A stretch of DNA of 64,000 nt from NCBI GenBank assembly GCA_951799445.1, contig OX637290.1, positions 3,288,501 to 3,352,500 of the forward strand. The letters are read 5' to 3'. Both the position numbers and the translations under genes were made by a program. Source of the DNA: Pseudisothecium myosuroides. Its lineage: Eukaryota > Streptophyta > Bryopsida > Hypnales > Lembophyllaceae. Shown here in pieces: positions 36,301 through 53,748 of the stretch (position 1 is the stretch's first letter; every line of letters starts with the position of its first letter). The notes below the pieces were generated by a model. That model did not search any database. It was not told where the DNA came from and worked only from the letters and a program-made list of their open reading frames with translations.

Positions 36301-37847
36301 ATGTTATTACATTTTATGTTGATTCAATTATTTTTTATTTGGTATTTTTCACTAAACTTTAGAATGTGTTTTGTAAGCATAAAATGACATTGGAGGGCGA
36401 TTTTAAAACATTAATAGAAAATTCATGAATGCTTGCAAATTTATGAAACTTATTGCTTGTAGTTCCTATTACAAATACATATTCAAGAAAATTGTCTTAA
36501 AAGAATATGCACCTCAAAACATAATATTCATAGTACTTTGAACAACCTCAAAGAAGTGACTTACAAAGAAAGAAAAAGAAAAAGCTTCAACCAACCAAGC
36601 AATCTAGTGAATCTTGAATTCAAGTAGTTTGTAGCACAATATTATTGAGTAGACAAATCAAGGTCTAATTTTTGTTTTAGGCCAATTTAGAAACATTCTA
36701 ACGATAAAGTGGCAAAAGGACTTCCATTGAACTCCTAAATTCAACTCTTTCCAAATATTTGTGGGACGAAATTCCTTCTATTTTGGTCTACCTTGAGGGA
36801 CCTTTCTCTTGCTTTCATATGTTATAAAGTGTATAGAAAAAGCTTATTCTTGTACTAAGTGAAGTGGACAAAGGACAAAGGAATACCCTCAAGAATGTCA
36901 TGTCCAAGGAATCCTATTGATCAAGCTTCATCAAGCTTAAATATAAGTTAGTCAACTAGCAACAATGAGAAGCTGTCAAGAGACTACCAAGAACATTTAC
37001 AACTACCAACAAATTATAAAAAGAGTGTATAGGAAGTGGTGCACTAGATTATTATTCTTAACAATATTGTCTATAGCAACTTATCTTTTGAACAAAAACA
37101 AGGATGCCACATATCACTTGAAGTGATTGAAACAAGTAATGTAGGATCACCTAAAAACAAGCAAATTTCTCTAACAAGCATTATTGAGTGCTAGGAAGCT
37201 CCATCATTTTTTAATCACATAAAGACAAACTACCATCACATAATTCTACCAATATTTGATTATAATATGCAAAAGTTACAAGAGGTCAAAGTTGAATTGG
37301 TCAATTTTCTAAAACCATACCTTATTTTCAATATTCACACCTTGGAGAGAGTACGGCATCTACTTTTTCTTCGGTTTTTCTAGGGCTCCCTTTTGGGAAC
37401 ATGCTCAAATTTGTTTTCTACCTCTAGCCATTCATATAAGGTAGGATTCCCAAAAACTTTTACTCTATAGACTTGTATTCTACTTATATAGCTACAAAGT
37501 ATTCTACCTCTAGCCATTTATCGTGGAAATACTTCTAGAATCACTTAATAGTGTTATGCATAAGAAATTCACAGTGACAAAAATTAAATTCAACACACTC
37601 ATCCCTTATACCCAAGGATCTCCGAAGTCTCTACTCTCCTAAAAGTCATACTCTCACATATGTTTAAATGCTTGATGGAACACAAATAGTATTCTCAACC
37701 CTGAGCAACAAGACTGATTCTAAGAAGTAACAACTTAGAAAAGGTCCTGAAAGGGTAGACGTGCATGAAAATGAAGAGCATATACTAAGAAAAATAATTG
37801 AACAAAAAAGTAGTAAGAAAAAAGAGGACCAGCACAACAGTAGTCTT
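33355..37847. other. F-box gene 3' region and long AT-rich spacer
   Basis: 33355 to about 34260 is of gene-like base composition and probably includes the 3' UTR; no further exon was recognised. From 34.6 to 37.7 kb the DNA is AT-rich, without coding support, apart from one family B repeat at 35.57 kb. Confidence 0.45.
35573..35868 (+). repeat. Dispersed repeat family B, copy at 35.6 kb
   Basis: Starts actagtgtgccctatgccat, has cgccacaaaacaaagtcc and cacccttcctcat in the middle, and ends in caaacaaaccaaaaacaac followed by aacctaatttaa. Same order and spacing as the copies at 25.05 and 25.3 kb. Confidence 0.7.
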
Positions 37848-42590
<4,743 letters not shown>

Positions 42591-43987
42591 TTAACCCTTC
42601 ATCACCTAGGGAGACCAAAAGTGTCTTCACATAGTTTCAAGTCCAATTTAAAGTGCTGTAACTTTTGCATACAATGTCTGAATTCAATCAAACTTGTTGG
42701 AAAATTTGCGCTCTTTCTTCTAGGTTATAAGGTAAATTTTTCAAATCAATCTAAGATTTACTGATTTCTTGGAAGCCAATCAAAGTTCACAAGTTCAATT
42801 TCAGTTCACCAAATTGCATTTGAAGGCTACAATTTTGGGGGCTTGTATTTCCTTCATCTAGTGTTTGTTTTCAATAAAATTTGTTGGGTTATGTTTCCCT
42901 TGAAGTCTAGTTATTGTGGTAAAATTTTAATGTCAATACAAGTTGTTTGAATGTTTGGGAGCAATTCAAAGTTCAAAATCCCGACAATTTTGGATTATAG
43001 TGAACTTCGACGGCTTGTTTCTTCTTCATACAGTGTCCGTTTTAAGTTTAATTTTTTTTTAAAGTTACGCATACTAGCCTAGTTTTTATGGCTAAATTTT
43101 CATATCAATCCAAAGAGTTATGAGTGAATGAAAAGCATTTTAGTAGAAGGAGGTTCAAACTTAGATGTATTTTTTGCAACTTTCTTTGTTTGTTTTTTTA
43201 CATTTGAAAGCCATTTTGCAAACGCAATGAGTCAATTGAATGATATTTTCTTTCACCAATGTGTTTGTATGTTGGTTTTGAATCACTTTATAGTGTAAAG
43301 TTTTTCATTTGAGTAGGTTTACAAATCAAATTTCACTTCCAAATGTGTTTCTAAAAAAATTTCAGCATACTTTTTCAACACTAAAACATTATAATCTTGC
43401 AATCTACATGGCCTAATGACTCCAAATTTGATTCACATCATCTACAGCACGTAAACTTCAAGATTGTATGGTTGAAATCTCTATAATATAGACAAGCCTA
43501 TTACCACCTTGATTTGCAATTTGAATATCTTGGGACCAATTCCAAGAGGGGCACGTATTTTTCAGAGTTGTGCGCTTGTTTCATAAATCAAAGCCAAGTG
43601 GGATTGTAATTTTCCGATTGAAATTATAATTTCTATGAATTTTTGAAGCGGATTGCTTTGAAATTACAAAACTGCTCGTAGAGTGGAGTCATAAACGTTC
43701 TCTTAACAACCTATAACCACCCTTCCATGTATCTATTAGCACTTAAGCGTTGACCAATGAAAGATTGACACATTATCCTTTGTGGCATTAATGGTTTGAT
43801 TTTGTCAAAAAAGTGAATGGATTTGGATGGGTTTGGTGGCGGAATTGGGGTCAAAACTAGCCTAGCAAGAAATAGGAAGGTGGCGGTTAGAGGTGGTTTG
43901 CCTTAACTTAGTGACATTTAGATCTATAAAACTTCAAAAGCAATGATGTTTTTGAACTCAAACATGCCTTAAATGATGAAGGGTTAA
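42591..43987. mobile_element. TTAA-type element, second TIR family, copy E12 (1397 bp)
   Basis: Left end TTAACCCTTCATCA, right end tgatgaagggttaa, identical over 14 bp. The match continues outside (ccttagctcc on the left, ggactaagg on the right), so the true TIR may be about 24 bp with TTAA inside it. The interior has degenerate internal repeats (cttgtttcttcttcat- and cttgtatttccttcat-like blocks) and no coding potential. Ends share only TTAACCC with the main family. Confidence 0.7.
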
Positions 43988-46469
43988 GGACTAAGGAATA
44001 ATCTAGATTTCCCAAATTTTGAAGATGTACATAAAATGCAACTTAGAAGAATACTTTGATGATGACTCTCAAACAAAAGTTGTAAAATACAATCTATAGA
44101 TCATATTCATAAAGTTAGATCAATTAATTAAATCTTTTACAATAAAATTTGAAGCCAAAAATTGAAAATTTCTCCTAAACTTGATTGTAGATTGAATATT
44201 TGTAATTTTCACAAGAACTTTTTTCCTTTAAATTCAAAATGTTAAATACTAACCATAGTGATTTTTGAAGATTTTATTTTATTTTTAGTCATATCATTTT
44301 TGAAGGGTCATTTTTTTAATATAAAAGTTATTTTTTGAAGCTAGACGTACTAGGACTCTTTGAATTATAGAATATTTGCAATGTAGTCTTCAGAATATGT
44401 ATTGTTTAAATAATAAAGAACTAACACAAGAATCTTCAAAAAAATCGTGGATGAAAAAACACATTTTTGTGTGCATAAAATGTGCTTGAATTCATTTGTT
44501 ATTCAAAATTTGTATTACAAAATACAACTTTGAATAATAAATCTATGATCAATTTTAAACCAAAAATTACATGATGATCTATACAATTAAATGTAACACC
44601 ACACTAACTAATATTTTTCAATAAAATTTAAAACCTAAAATTTAAAATTCCTTGTAAAATTGATTATAGATTGAATATTTGTAATTTTTACAAAAAAAAA
44701 TTTGTCCTTGAATTCAAACTTTTGTGTTCTAATTATTTAGATTTTTAAAGATTTTTATTTACTTATTTACTCTAGACGTTTTTTAAGGATCATTTTTGAA
44801 CTTGGAAAAGTTACTTTTGAGGTCAATCATAAATTTATCCCTTAACTCTGTATTTCGTAACTACCCCGACTAGTTTGAGTTTTGGATTTCCAAATTCTAT
44901 CATCTTAGGCGAATAAGTAGTTACACTATGAGAGGCTTTGTCCCTGTAGTACAAGCTCTCTTTTTTAATAAAATAAATTTTGTCTACTCAAATTTCTTCA
45001 ATGCAATTTCTCTCTTCATGGTTGATGCAAAGCTTCTTCCTTACTTGAAAATAATCAATCCTAAGGATGTTGTCACAATCCTACTAAAATAGATAACCAA
45101 AGTGTCTAAATTAGGGGTCTCCAATTTACATTGCATATTTAGATTCATATTATTTCACTTCTATTTGTACAAGTCAAGGAAGTGTTGTTGTCCTCGACCT
45201 TTTACAAACTTGTCTACTTTTTTTATTAATACTTATAAACAATTTTTTATAATATAACAAAGTATGACAATAAAATCATAGAGTGAATTTTGAATTGAGA
45301 ACTTTTGTTAGTTGTAGACAAAAGTAAATTGAGGCCTTGCTTGGGGGCCTTGCATCAACAAAGACTAAGTATTCATGAGGGGCTTTATCCCTACAACACT
45401 AAAGTAGAAGAACATAACTTGCAACATTTTTATGTTCTCCAATACTTAAAAAATGGAATTGAGACATTTCATGCTTCAAGGGTGTCCATTCAAGGTGAAC
45501 CAAGTGTTATGCATAGGCTATTCTACATTCTCAACTTTGAAAATTTGTAAAATATTACTAGAGTGTTGGAAAAATTACAAAACCACTTGGGCTTTGCTTA
45601 CAATCTCATTCATTTTTTTTGGTCATTTGACCCTTTTGCTTCCCTTGGCTTTCCTTCACCTTTTCCTTGTGTCACTTGAGAATCTCTCATACACTCTTTC
45701 ACTCAGGTAGAAGTCCCTAGTTCGGCCAGTCCCTTGTGATGGCTTTATAGGATGACCTATTGTGGACAATAGTTGGATGCATTGTACCTCCTCATGCATC
45801 CACTCATCTCTCTTCCCTCCTCAATTAGGGAGAAGTGCCAAAGCTAACCGTACTAGGTGAGTCTATGAGACCAGAATGGATCCAAATGAAAAATCCACAT
45901 TCATATTGAAAAAAATAGTCATTCTTAAGATTTTCATTTTGTTTTATTTTTTCATTCTTCCTCATCCTTATTTCCACACATTGAGCTCAATTTCTCAACA
46001 ATTTCCCCTATATCCTACAGGCTCAAATGCTCAAGTATCCGTTACAGGTACCTCTACCTCAACTGTTTCTCTTTCTTCCTGCCTCGCTTTATTCAGTTGG
46101 TGCCGATCGATGATGATTGCGTCTCAAGCATTGGCACGCCCAAGACACGTTGTGTGTAGAGCGGGAGAAGCAATTCTATCATGGTACCAGCTCACACAAC
46201 TCTTCGCTTGCTCTAGCTCTGTGTGTGTGTGTGTGTCTGTTGGACAGTGCCAAACGGTGGCGCAGGCACGAGGCCCCACTCACTTGAGCGTGTAGTCGCT
46301 TGCCCGTCCAAATTCGCTTCAACCGATCTCACGCACGCTCATTTCACACGCATCGCACGCCCAAGTGTTCCACCGCTAGCTGTTGATCGAATTCGTTCAG
46401 CAACGGTCATGAGAAGGACGGACGCTCAAACCCGGAATTAGACAACCAGTTTTCTGCAATTTTCAAAGT
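43988..46469. other. AT-rich spacer grading into moderate-GC DNA
   Basis: 44.0-45.9 kb is AT-rich, with no supported gene; open frames such as 45305-45550 show no domain. 46.05-46.45 kb has more G+C and a (GT)n tract at about 46218-46237 but no recognisable protein or RNA. Confidence 0.4.
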
Positions 46470-47520
46470 ATGCGTGGGGATTGGTATCGCGCTTGTGTGA
46501 GTAGAGGTACTTATAACTTACCCAACCAGTTTTTTTCAATTTTCAAAAGAATGCGTGGGGATCGGTATTGCGTTTGTGTGAGGAGGTACTCTATAACTTA
46601 CTCTGTGGAGCATTATCGTCCATGCAGCGAATTGGAGTGTGCGCCTGCTTCTGACGCACGCTTACTGCTTCTACTCGTTGATGGGATTATCACCTCCGAA
46701 GATGCCTTCTTGCGCATGCGGAATTCATGGAAATGAGCTCTGTAATTTCAAATGAGATGCATGGACAAGAAGAGAAATTCACAATGATCTTAATGAATGA
46801 GAGTCTGTTCAAAAATCGTTGAATTCTCTGGGTCTACCATCTCCGACCAAAACCCAACCAGTTTTTTTTCAATATTTCAAAAGAGTGCGTGGAGATCGGT
46901 AGTGCGCTTGTGTGAGAACTGAGAAGAGGTAAGTTACCTGCTCTGGAGCATTATCGTCCATGAAGCGAATTGGAATGTGCGCCTGCTTCTGAAACTGTTG
47001 TCAGCGCGTCCACTTTTCAACGGATTATCACCTCCGAAACCGCGTTCTTGCGCATGCGAAATTCATAGAAATGATCTCGGTAATTCAAACGAGATGCACA
47101 GACAGAAGAGAAACTGACACCCATCGGAATGAATCAGAGATTCTGTTCGACGATCGATAAACTCTCTGCGTCCATGTTCTCCGAGCCAACCCTAAATTAG
47201 AGATCGGTTTTTTTGAAAACCTCAAAATGCGTCGTGATCGGTAGTGAGCTCGTGTGATCACAACGTGTGTTTATTGACTCTATGATGCATTATCGTCCAT
47301 GAAGCGAATTGGATTGTGTGCCTGCTTCTGACACACTGTTACTGCTTCCTCTCTTCGTCAAATTATCACCTCCGAAGCCTGCATTCGCATTCAGAATCAG
47401 TGGAAAATGATCTCTGTAATTTCAAATGAGATTCACGAACAAGAAGGAAATTTGACAGTGATCTGCAATGAAGTAGAGCTTCTCTTCAACAATCGATAAT
47501 CTCTCTGAATTAATTTTCTC
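46470..47520. repeat. 338-bp tandem repeat array, about three units
   Basis: The phrase cattatcgtccatg recurs at 46611, 46949 and 47288 (spacing 338 and 339). Each unit also has gatcggta.tgcg.ttgtgtga, gcgaattgga.tgtg.gcctgc, attatcacctccgaa and tctctg..t..a..ttctccga. Units are of moderate G+C content, unlike the AT-rich DNA on both sides. No ORF runs through them. Confidence 0.9.
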
Positions 47521-47525
47521 CGACA

Positions 47526-47631
47526 GGGTTTAGGGTTTAGGGTTTTAGGGTTTAGGGTGGCCAATCTCTCTGAATTAATCTTCTCCGACAGGGTTTAGGG
47601 TTTAGGATTTTTAGGGTTAGGGTTTAGGGTG
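47526..47631 (+). repeat. Interstitial telomere-type TTTAGGG repeats, two blocks
   Basis: Blocks at 47526-47558 and 47591-47631 consist of (TTTAGGG)n with slippage variants. Each is preceded by the same tctctctgaattaat and ttctccgacag, so a unit of about 65 bp was duplicated. They close the 338-bp array. Confidence 0.92.
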
Positions 47632-48650
47632 GATCCAAATTCAAATGCACCAAGATTTCTATAATATCATCATTTTTTAAGTGTTGGTGGATGACAAAGA
47701 ATCTTTCCATGTAAGACAAAAGTGTAAATGTTCATTCTTCGAATATTGTACAGAAAGGTGGGAAGGTTTTGCACAAGAGTTTGATCTCCGATGAATACTT
47801 TGGTGTTTTTTTTAAGTAGATGATTCACACTATACAAAAAAAGATGATTTCCACGGTGAATAGCCCATCTTTACAGGGTTAAGACAATCTTTGAATCTCA
47901 TATCTATTAATTTTTATTGACTTACATTAGAAGCTAATTTAATAGGACATCTTTTTTCAGTGCACTAAATAATAGATTAATTCCACTTCCGATTTTTATT
48001 ATTAATCTCCAAAAAATCCTACAAACCTAATTTGGATTCTATGTACTTGCGGTGTGTCTAATGTCATCAGTTTTACATATGTACAATATTCTTAATGTTT
48101 TCACAATATTTTTAAACTCCATATTATCATCAAGAATATTGTACATATGTACACCCTTCGTCCCAAAATGATCTTCTTGTTGACCTTAATTTTTTGTTCC
48201 AAAATGATTTCCGTGTTGTATTTTGTGAAGTTGTGAATTTGTCAAATTTGGCTTTTGATTGCTATTTTGGACTAACAAAACAACTCCAAGTAGTAGTTCT
48301 GCCTCCATCCTTGCAATCATCAATCAAAAAGCAAATGAAATGATGAGTAGAGTCAATCAACACTGTTGTTTCTTAATTTTGGCATCTCTTTGAATATTTT
48401 TCAATTGCAGGAAATAAAGCTCTGGGAGGCAGAACCAAGGGCCACACATGGGCTTGGGCATATACAAAATATCTAAAAATGATGACTTCACACTCAAAAA
48501 TTAATTGACCAGTGGTGATTGTTGAAAATGCCCCAAAAATTATACTTTTCAATATTCCCGGCAAACTACACTTTGAAATAGGCTTCAAAATTCAAAGTTT
48601 CTAGAATGCTAGGAGTACACCAAACTCTATCAGTAGCATAAAATGGTTTT
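47632..48650. other. AT-rich spacer
   Basis: A short inverted match aagaatattgtacatatgt / acatatgtacaatattctt lies at about 48075-48150. No gene recognised. Confidence 0.4.
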
Positions 48651-49577
48651 TTAATTCTTAAAGCTCTAAACTGCATTTTTTTGGCAACATAGTGATTTTG
48701 GGCAACTCACCATGAATGGAATTTTCATTTTTTTCTTTGAAATTTTCACATAACATATACCCAAGGAGTAGCTTTAAGGCACAACAATTTTCATAACGTT
48801 TGACTACATGGTTAAAAAGTTATTGCATGATAAATAATTTTCATTGCTCGACAGGCAACCCGGGCAGCTCTAAAAAAATCACTTTCTCAAGAAATAAAAT
48901 TTTCAAATTTCTTTTTTAGATATATGTATACATGGAAAGCATCGAATCATTCCATTTTGATTAATGAGAAGAAAGTTATGAGGAGTTCTAGTTTGCGGGT
49001 AGTTATGGAATCTCTACTCTAAGATAAACTTTGAAGTTCTTTTTTTAACTCAATTTTCAATTTTTTTGAAAAAAATAAAAACATTAGGTGTAGATTGTTT
49101 ATTACAACCATTGGATTGCCATTTTTCAATTCCATAACTAGATTCTTAACAATTTAGTATTTTGAAGTATTTTCTACTTCTTTCTATTTACTATTTTTTT
49201 CCTATATGTTGTACAATTCCAAATGATCTAAAAAATTTCAAGCATGTGGCTAACTTGACTTGAAGAATGAATCCAAAGAAGCACCACCATTTTGAACATT
49301 TTTTTATACAAATTTAACCTTGTGAAGTGCAACCGCCCCATTTTTTGCAGGGCCAAGAAAAGAATTTTTGTCAATTCAGGTGCTAATATCTTGCAATCTG
49401 CATAGTGGAAAATTTTGAATTTTTTTCCACATCTTCTCAAACCAGTGTACTACAAGATCCTACGGTTATACGTATCCAAAAATGTTTTTTTTTTTCTAAA
49501 ATTTGATACTTGCACTAGAAAACATAGTTTTGGATTGTTTTTAGGAAAAAACATAGTCAAAAGCCTTTAGTGGTTAA
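48651..49577. mobile_element. TTAA-type MITE, copy E13 (927 bp)
   Basis: TTAA on both sides, left end TTCTTAAAGCTCTAAAC (diverged), right end gcctttagtgg. It has gatcctacggttatac near the right end and the same interior order as E10. Confidence 0.75.
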
Positions 49578-51160
49578 AATGTTATTTTTAGCCTTAATCC
49601 GGAATACTTTGTCCAACAAGAAGATCATTTTGGGATAGAAGTAATATTTTGCATGCACAGGCTATGCCATAAAAAAAAGTGTAGATGCAAAATAGAATAC
49701 CGTATTTCAATTCTTCTTCGGATTTTAGGTTGCTTCAATCTTATTTTCTGAAACCCATTGCAATAATTTCTTTTCTTTTTCAATATTTCAATTCTGTTTT
49801 TTTTAATTCTATTTTCTTTAAATTCAAATTGCACCAACTTTTCAGTGATTGATTCAAACGCAGCCCCCTCCCCGCCTGCCAACTTGTGTGCATTGATGGC
49901 ACCGTAGGATGTCCGCACCTACCGTATCTAGCCCACTTTGAATTCTACGATTGGTATTTTCATGCATGCCAAATCAATTGCTTTCCTTTGTGTGCAGCCT
50001 TTGGAACAAATTGAATTGAGTCCAAATTGAATGTGACAGGGTATAAATGCCAATACGCTGTTGTCAGTATCTATATGCCAGAACTCATGTCACGGATACC
50101 TTGCTTACGTACGTACTGAATAAATGGGATTGGTCTACGTCTGCTTCAGAATTTAAAACGTTTGTCATGGTCTCACTGTCTACGGTCATATACTCTCGTT
50201 TCATAAAAGTTATATGAGTTTTGGGTTCTTTTCCAGTCGGTGCCATGTTTCAGGGATTCCAGTCACAAGAAATGGCAGTCAATGTACTGTACAACTTCGC
50301 CTCTCTTTCAAAACCCCAACCAGGACTGCGGTATATTCCAAACCATGTTACTGGTCAAATTTGGGGAAGAAAAGTCCTGACTCTGACACTAGGCGAAGAG
50401 ATTATATGTTTGTACGGAGTACTAGATTGTGTACGCATGTGGCATGTGACATGAATTTTGCTTTTGCGGATGGAGCTCTTCAACCATTATCGTAAAGCTT
50501 CAGTGAAAGCAGGCGCTGCTCATTTACGCCCCTGGGGAGACTTCCAAACATAAACCAACCCAAGTTTGAAAAAGTTTGATAACAATTGTGGTAAACTTAA
50601 CTGAATGAGAATCCACAATTTCTGCCATTGCCACTCGTATGGCAAGGTCCACAGTTATTTTGTTGTTTCTTTGCCATTCGAAGAACAAAGATGCTACTGG
50701 TAAGATTGAAGTGTAGACGCACCCTAGTATTATGAAAATTTGACATAAATAAAGAGTCTGTTTGTTCTAGGCCCTACAGCAAGATTTGTTGGGTATCGAC
50801 ACAACTTCAGAATTATAGTTACATTCTCTCTCATAGAGACTGACTGTTTGAACTAACCCTGATCATATTATACCAACTTTGAAAGACTGAGCATTTATTA
50901 GAGAGATCAGTTGAATTGAATACTGATGTTTGCTAAATCTACATCAAACAAATTACTAACACTTGGAATTCTTTCATTTTTCAGTACCAGAAGAAACCTC
51001 TCTTATCATATATGTTCAAAACAGACTTGTAGAAATTGACCAATCATATGTATACACCTTGGAAACTATTCAAAAAATGTATCAAAATGTGATTAAAAAA
51101 ACTGGAGTGTACCCTGGGCAGATTTTTTGATATTCACCATGGTCCTGAGCCCAACATTTG
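49578..51160. other. Spacer of mixed composition
   Basis: 50.1-50.6 kb has higher G+C and overlapping open frames of 70-93 codons in two phases (50214-50495, 50221-50454) with no recognised domain. No gene is claimed. Confidence 0.4.
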
Positions 51161-51498
51161 GTAAGGTAGGAGGTCCTGAAATCGCTCATTTAAGAGCTGA
51201 AACTGAATTTTGGGGAGGTGAAACGCCTCAAAATATTTTTCACTGAATTTTCCTTGAAAGACAAGAGGAATTGGCATCTAACCCAAATCGTTTCATATTT
51301 TTTGGAACTGTCTAGAATTAGTTATGAAATTTTGAAGTTGAAGTGGCATAGGGCTCTGAAATCGCCCACCCCCTAATATGTACTGTATACTATTTGTACA
51401 TCACTAAAGGCTATGGAAAAGCACATGTACAAGCAGTGTACATATGAGTAGGGTGGGCGATTTTAATGCCCGGTCGATTTCAGGACCTCCTACCTTAC
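51161..51498. mobile_element. MITE with 24-bp identical inverted ends, 338 bp
   Basis: The left end 51161-51184 (GTAAGGTAGGAGGTCC...) is repeated exactly, inverted, at 51475-51498. The interior is non-coding and AT-rich. Related sequence starts at 54327, and a lone end-like segment aaggtaggaggttcag lies at 52924. The target duplication is not evident. Confidence 0.88.
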
Positions 51499-51646
51499 TC
51501 TTTCTTCTCCTTCTTCTGCTGCTGCATCAAAGGACCAAACATTGCAAGTGAATCATGAGGCAGCACGCCACCTGCCACATCATCCACAGAAAACAAATCC
51601 CCTGAGATAGTGAGCCAGTTCCAGTGATCCAGCCCTCACAGCAACA

Positions 51647-51670
51647 TAGACAGACAGACAGACAGACAGA
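51647..51670. repeat. (GACA)n microsatellite
   Basis: About six tandem GACA units. Confidence 0.9.
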
Positions 51671-52296
51671 GCAGTAAGGTAAGGTAAGTTCAGTTAGAGC
51701 CACACCCCAATTTCTTTGCTTCCATTGCAAGCAATTCCTTGAACTGAATGGGTTGCCAGCACCAGCACCAGCACCAGCCACTGCCAGTTTTAATTTCTCT
51801 CGCTCAGATGGATAAAATGGACTGAAACAGAACGGAACACCCACCACTTCAAAAAACTGGCGAAAGTGCTGCTGCTGCTGCTGCTATCATTCAGGTAATC
51901 TTTTTCCCGCAAGTACCTCAGACAATTGTTGACACATTCAAGAAATGGTGTCATACTGTAGAAGCTATGGCACACTAAGCGGCTTACAGCCACTGTGCCG
52001 GAACGCAGGATGGATCAGTCACAGACTCACAGCATCAGTTTTTCCATTTCACTTTCAGGTTGCTGTTTTTCTCGTAAATTCCACCCGGTCAACTCCTGCC
52101 CACTTCAGTGGGTGCTTTGAATACTGTGCAATATCTTAAAACAAGAAAAATAGTAGAGCAGTGTTTTTTTTCAGACCTTTGGTTACAGTATTATTTATCT
52201 GCACAAATTCAGACATGACACATGGAATAAGGACACAGACAACATAGAGATTGAAGACCCCCAAAATTGAACTGTTGCTGGGAGTCATGCCGTTAC

Positions 52297-52470
52297 CTCA
52301 AATTTTGAAAGCTGGTTTGAGTGGACAATTCCATTGCAGTCAACCTGTCCATTTTTGTTTTTAAATTGAACCCATTTGCGTGGAGTGGAGTCGTGCGGTG
52401 AACTCAAAATTCAAAAGCTGGCTTGATTTGAGAACTCCATGCAGTCAACCTGTCCATTTGTGTTTGAGCA
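52297..52470. repeat. Tandem duplication, about 110-bp offset
   Basis: Two blocks, about 52297-52360 and 52408-52470, share aaagctgg.ttga, then cattgcagtcaacctgtcc / catgcagtcaacctgtcc and catttgtgttt-like ends. The intervening sequence is unique. Confidence 0.8.
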
Positions 52471-53175
52471 CTGCAAAATAACTTCGAAGTATAAATACTT
52501 GAGGAGCTTGTAGAGGTCTGTTTTTGTTTGTTTGTTTTTTTTCCACCTCATTCATGTCTTTGAGTGGTTACCCCTCTCACACATTCATCTGCAGAAAGCC
52601 AGACAGAAAAGAGTCAAAAGACCATATGGAACACACAAGGCATCATAAGTTACAGGGAGTGAGAAACACTGAATTGGAAGTGGAAACACTGGAAGTTTAA
52701 TCATCACATGAACGAAATTGCACAAGATACTGTTTGCCAGAATGAACGTCAGTTGTACTGTACCATTGAAAGTCTTTCCGTGGTCAAAGGAAAAACGATC
52801 ACTTTCAAGGAGAACATTCACGCTCAGATCCGACACACTTCAATCGATGACCAACTTTTGTTCCTTCTGCTTGTATGACTCAGATCCAGAAAGTGGAAGA
52901 GAACTCTAAGGGCAGTACGCCCAAGGTAGGAGGTTCAGAAAGCAACCTGACTCTAAAAAGCGGTCTCTAAAATTTAAAAAAAAAAAGGTACACATTGCTT
53001 TCATTAACCCCCTGCTAAAGGGTTTGGAAAGTTGGAAGACAAATGGAATCCTCCAAAAATTCAGAAACATCAAAAACACAAGTGAAATGATTGTATTTGA
53101 ATTATGTGTTTGCAACCAGGCTTTAAAAACTTTCTCTAACATAAAATGGTGCACATTGATTTCAGTAGTTCACCT

Positions 53176-53748
53176 CTAGCCCCTAAGCGCTCAAACGACC
53201 ATTTTATGGTCACTGCCCAACTTCGGGCAGATTTTTCGGGCGAAATTTTTTTATTTTATTTTATTTTATTTTATTTTATTTTTTATTATTTTATTATTTT
53301 TTATTTACAAAAATTGGGTTGTCTTTCTATATTTATACTCAAAACTAAGATCGCTACAGTCAAACAAAAATTATAAGAGAAATAGCACAAAGAGTCTAGT
53401 ATTTGCCTAGTGTTGAGAAACTTACTATTTAGGAAAAGTGTTGGTGTTCTCATTACTAGATGTTATGCATTTTTTCACAAATCAATAGAAACCACAATTT
53501 TGACCAACCAAAAAAAAATTCAAATGCTAAAAGATAAAAATTGTATTTTTGGTGAATTTTTGAAGTTATATCTTCAAAATTCATTTGAAGAGAATCTAAA
53601 AAGAATTTTATAAATTTAACCGTACGGATGTTTCTACTTTTTGTGCTTCACATTATCTTCTTGGATGCAAACTTCAAAAAAATTACAAAACTTATATTTT
53701 ATAACACATTTGTGTTTTGTCCAAACCCCTTGGGCTTTTAGGGGCTAG
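53176..53748. mobile_element. TTAA-type MITE flanked by CTAG, copy E14 (573 bp)
   Basis: Left end CTAG-CCCCTAAGCGCTC, right end ccttgggcttttagggg-CTAG. It has the family TIR but the tetramer is CTAG at both sides. A (TTTTA)n tract lies at 53246-53306 inside. It adjoins copy E15. Confidence 0.78.
53246..53306. repeat. (TTTTA)n tract inside E14
   Basis: About ten imperfect TTTTA units. Confidence 0.85.

Larger units (their letters stand above)
51499..53175. other. Spacer with microsatellite and local duplications
   Basis: Contains a (GACA)n tract, (CACCAG)n, (CTG)n at about 51870-51887 and the 52.3-kb duplication. Composition is less AT-rich than average, but no exon was recognised. A block at 53020-53115 recurs, diverged, at about 54755-54850. 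Confidence 0.45.

Noticed and set aside
46218..46237. (GT)n tract as a regulatory element
   Set aside because: A short microsatellite with no positional evidence for function.
45305..46295. Frames of 81-139 codons
   Set aside because: No recognisable domain, low-complexity hydrophobic start, and overlap of frames in different phases.
50214..50495. Two overlapping 77-93 codon frames
   Set aside because: The two phases overlap and neither resembles a known protein. Composition is gene-like, but evidence is too thin for a gene call.
51527..51847. 106-codon minus frame with AGAGAGAG and Cys-rich parts
   Set aside because: It is produced by CACCAG and GACA simple repeats.
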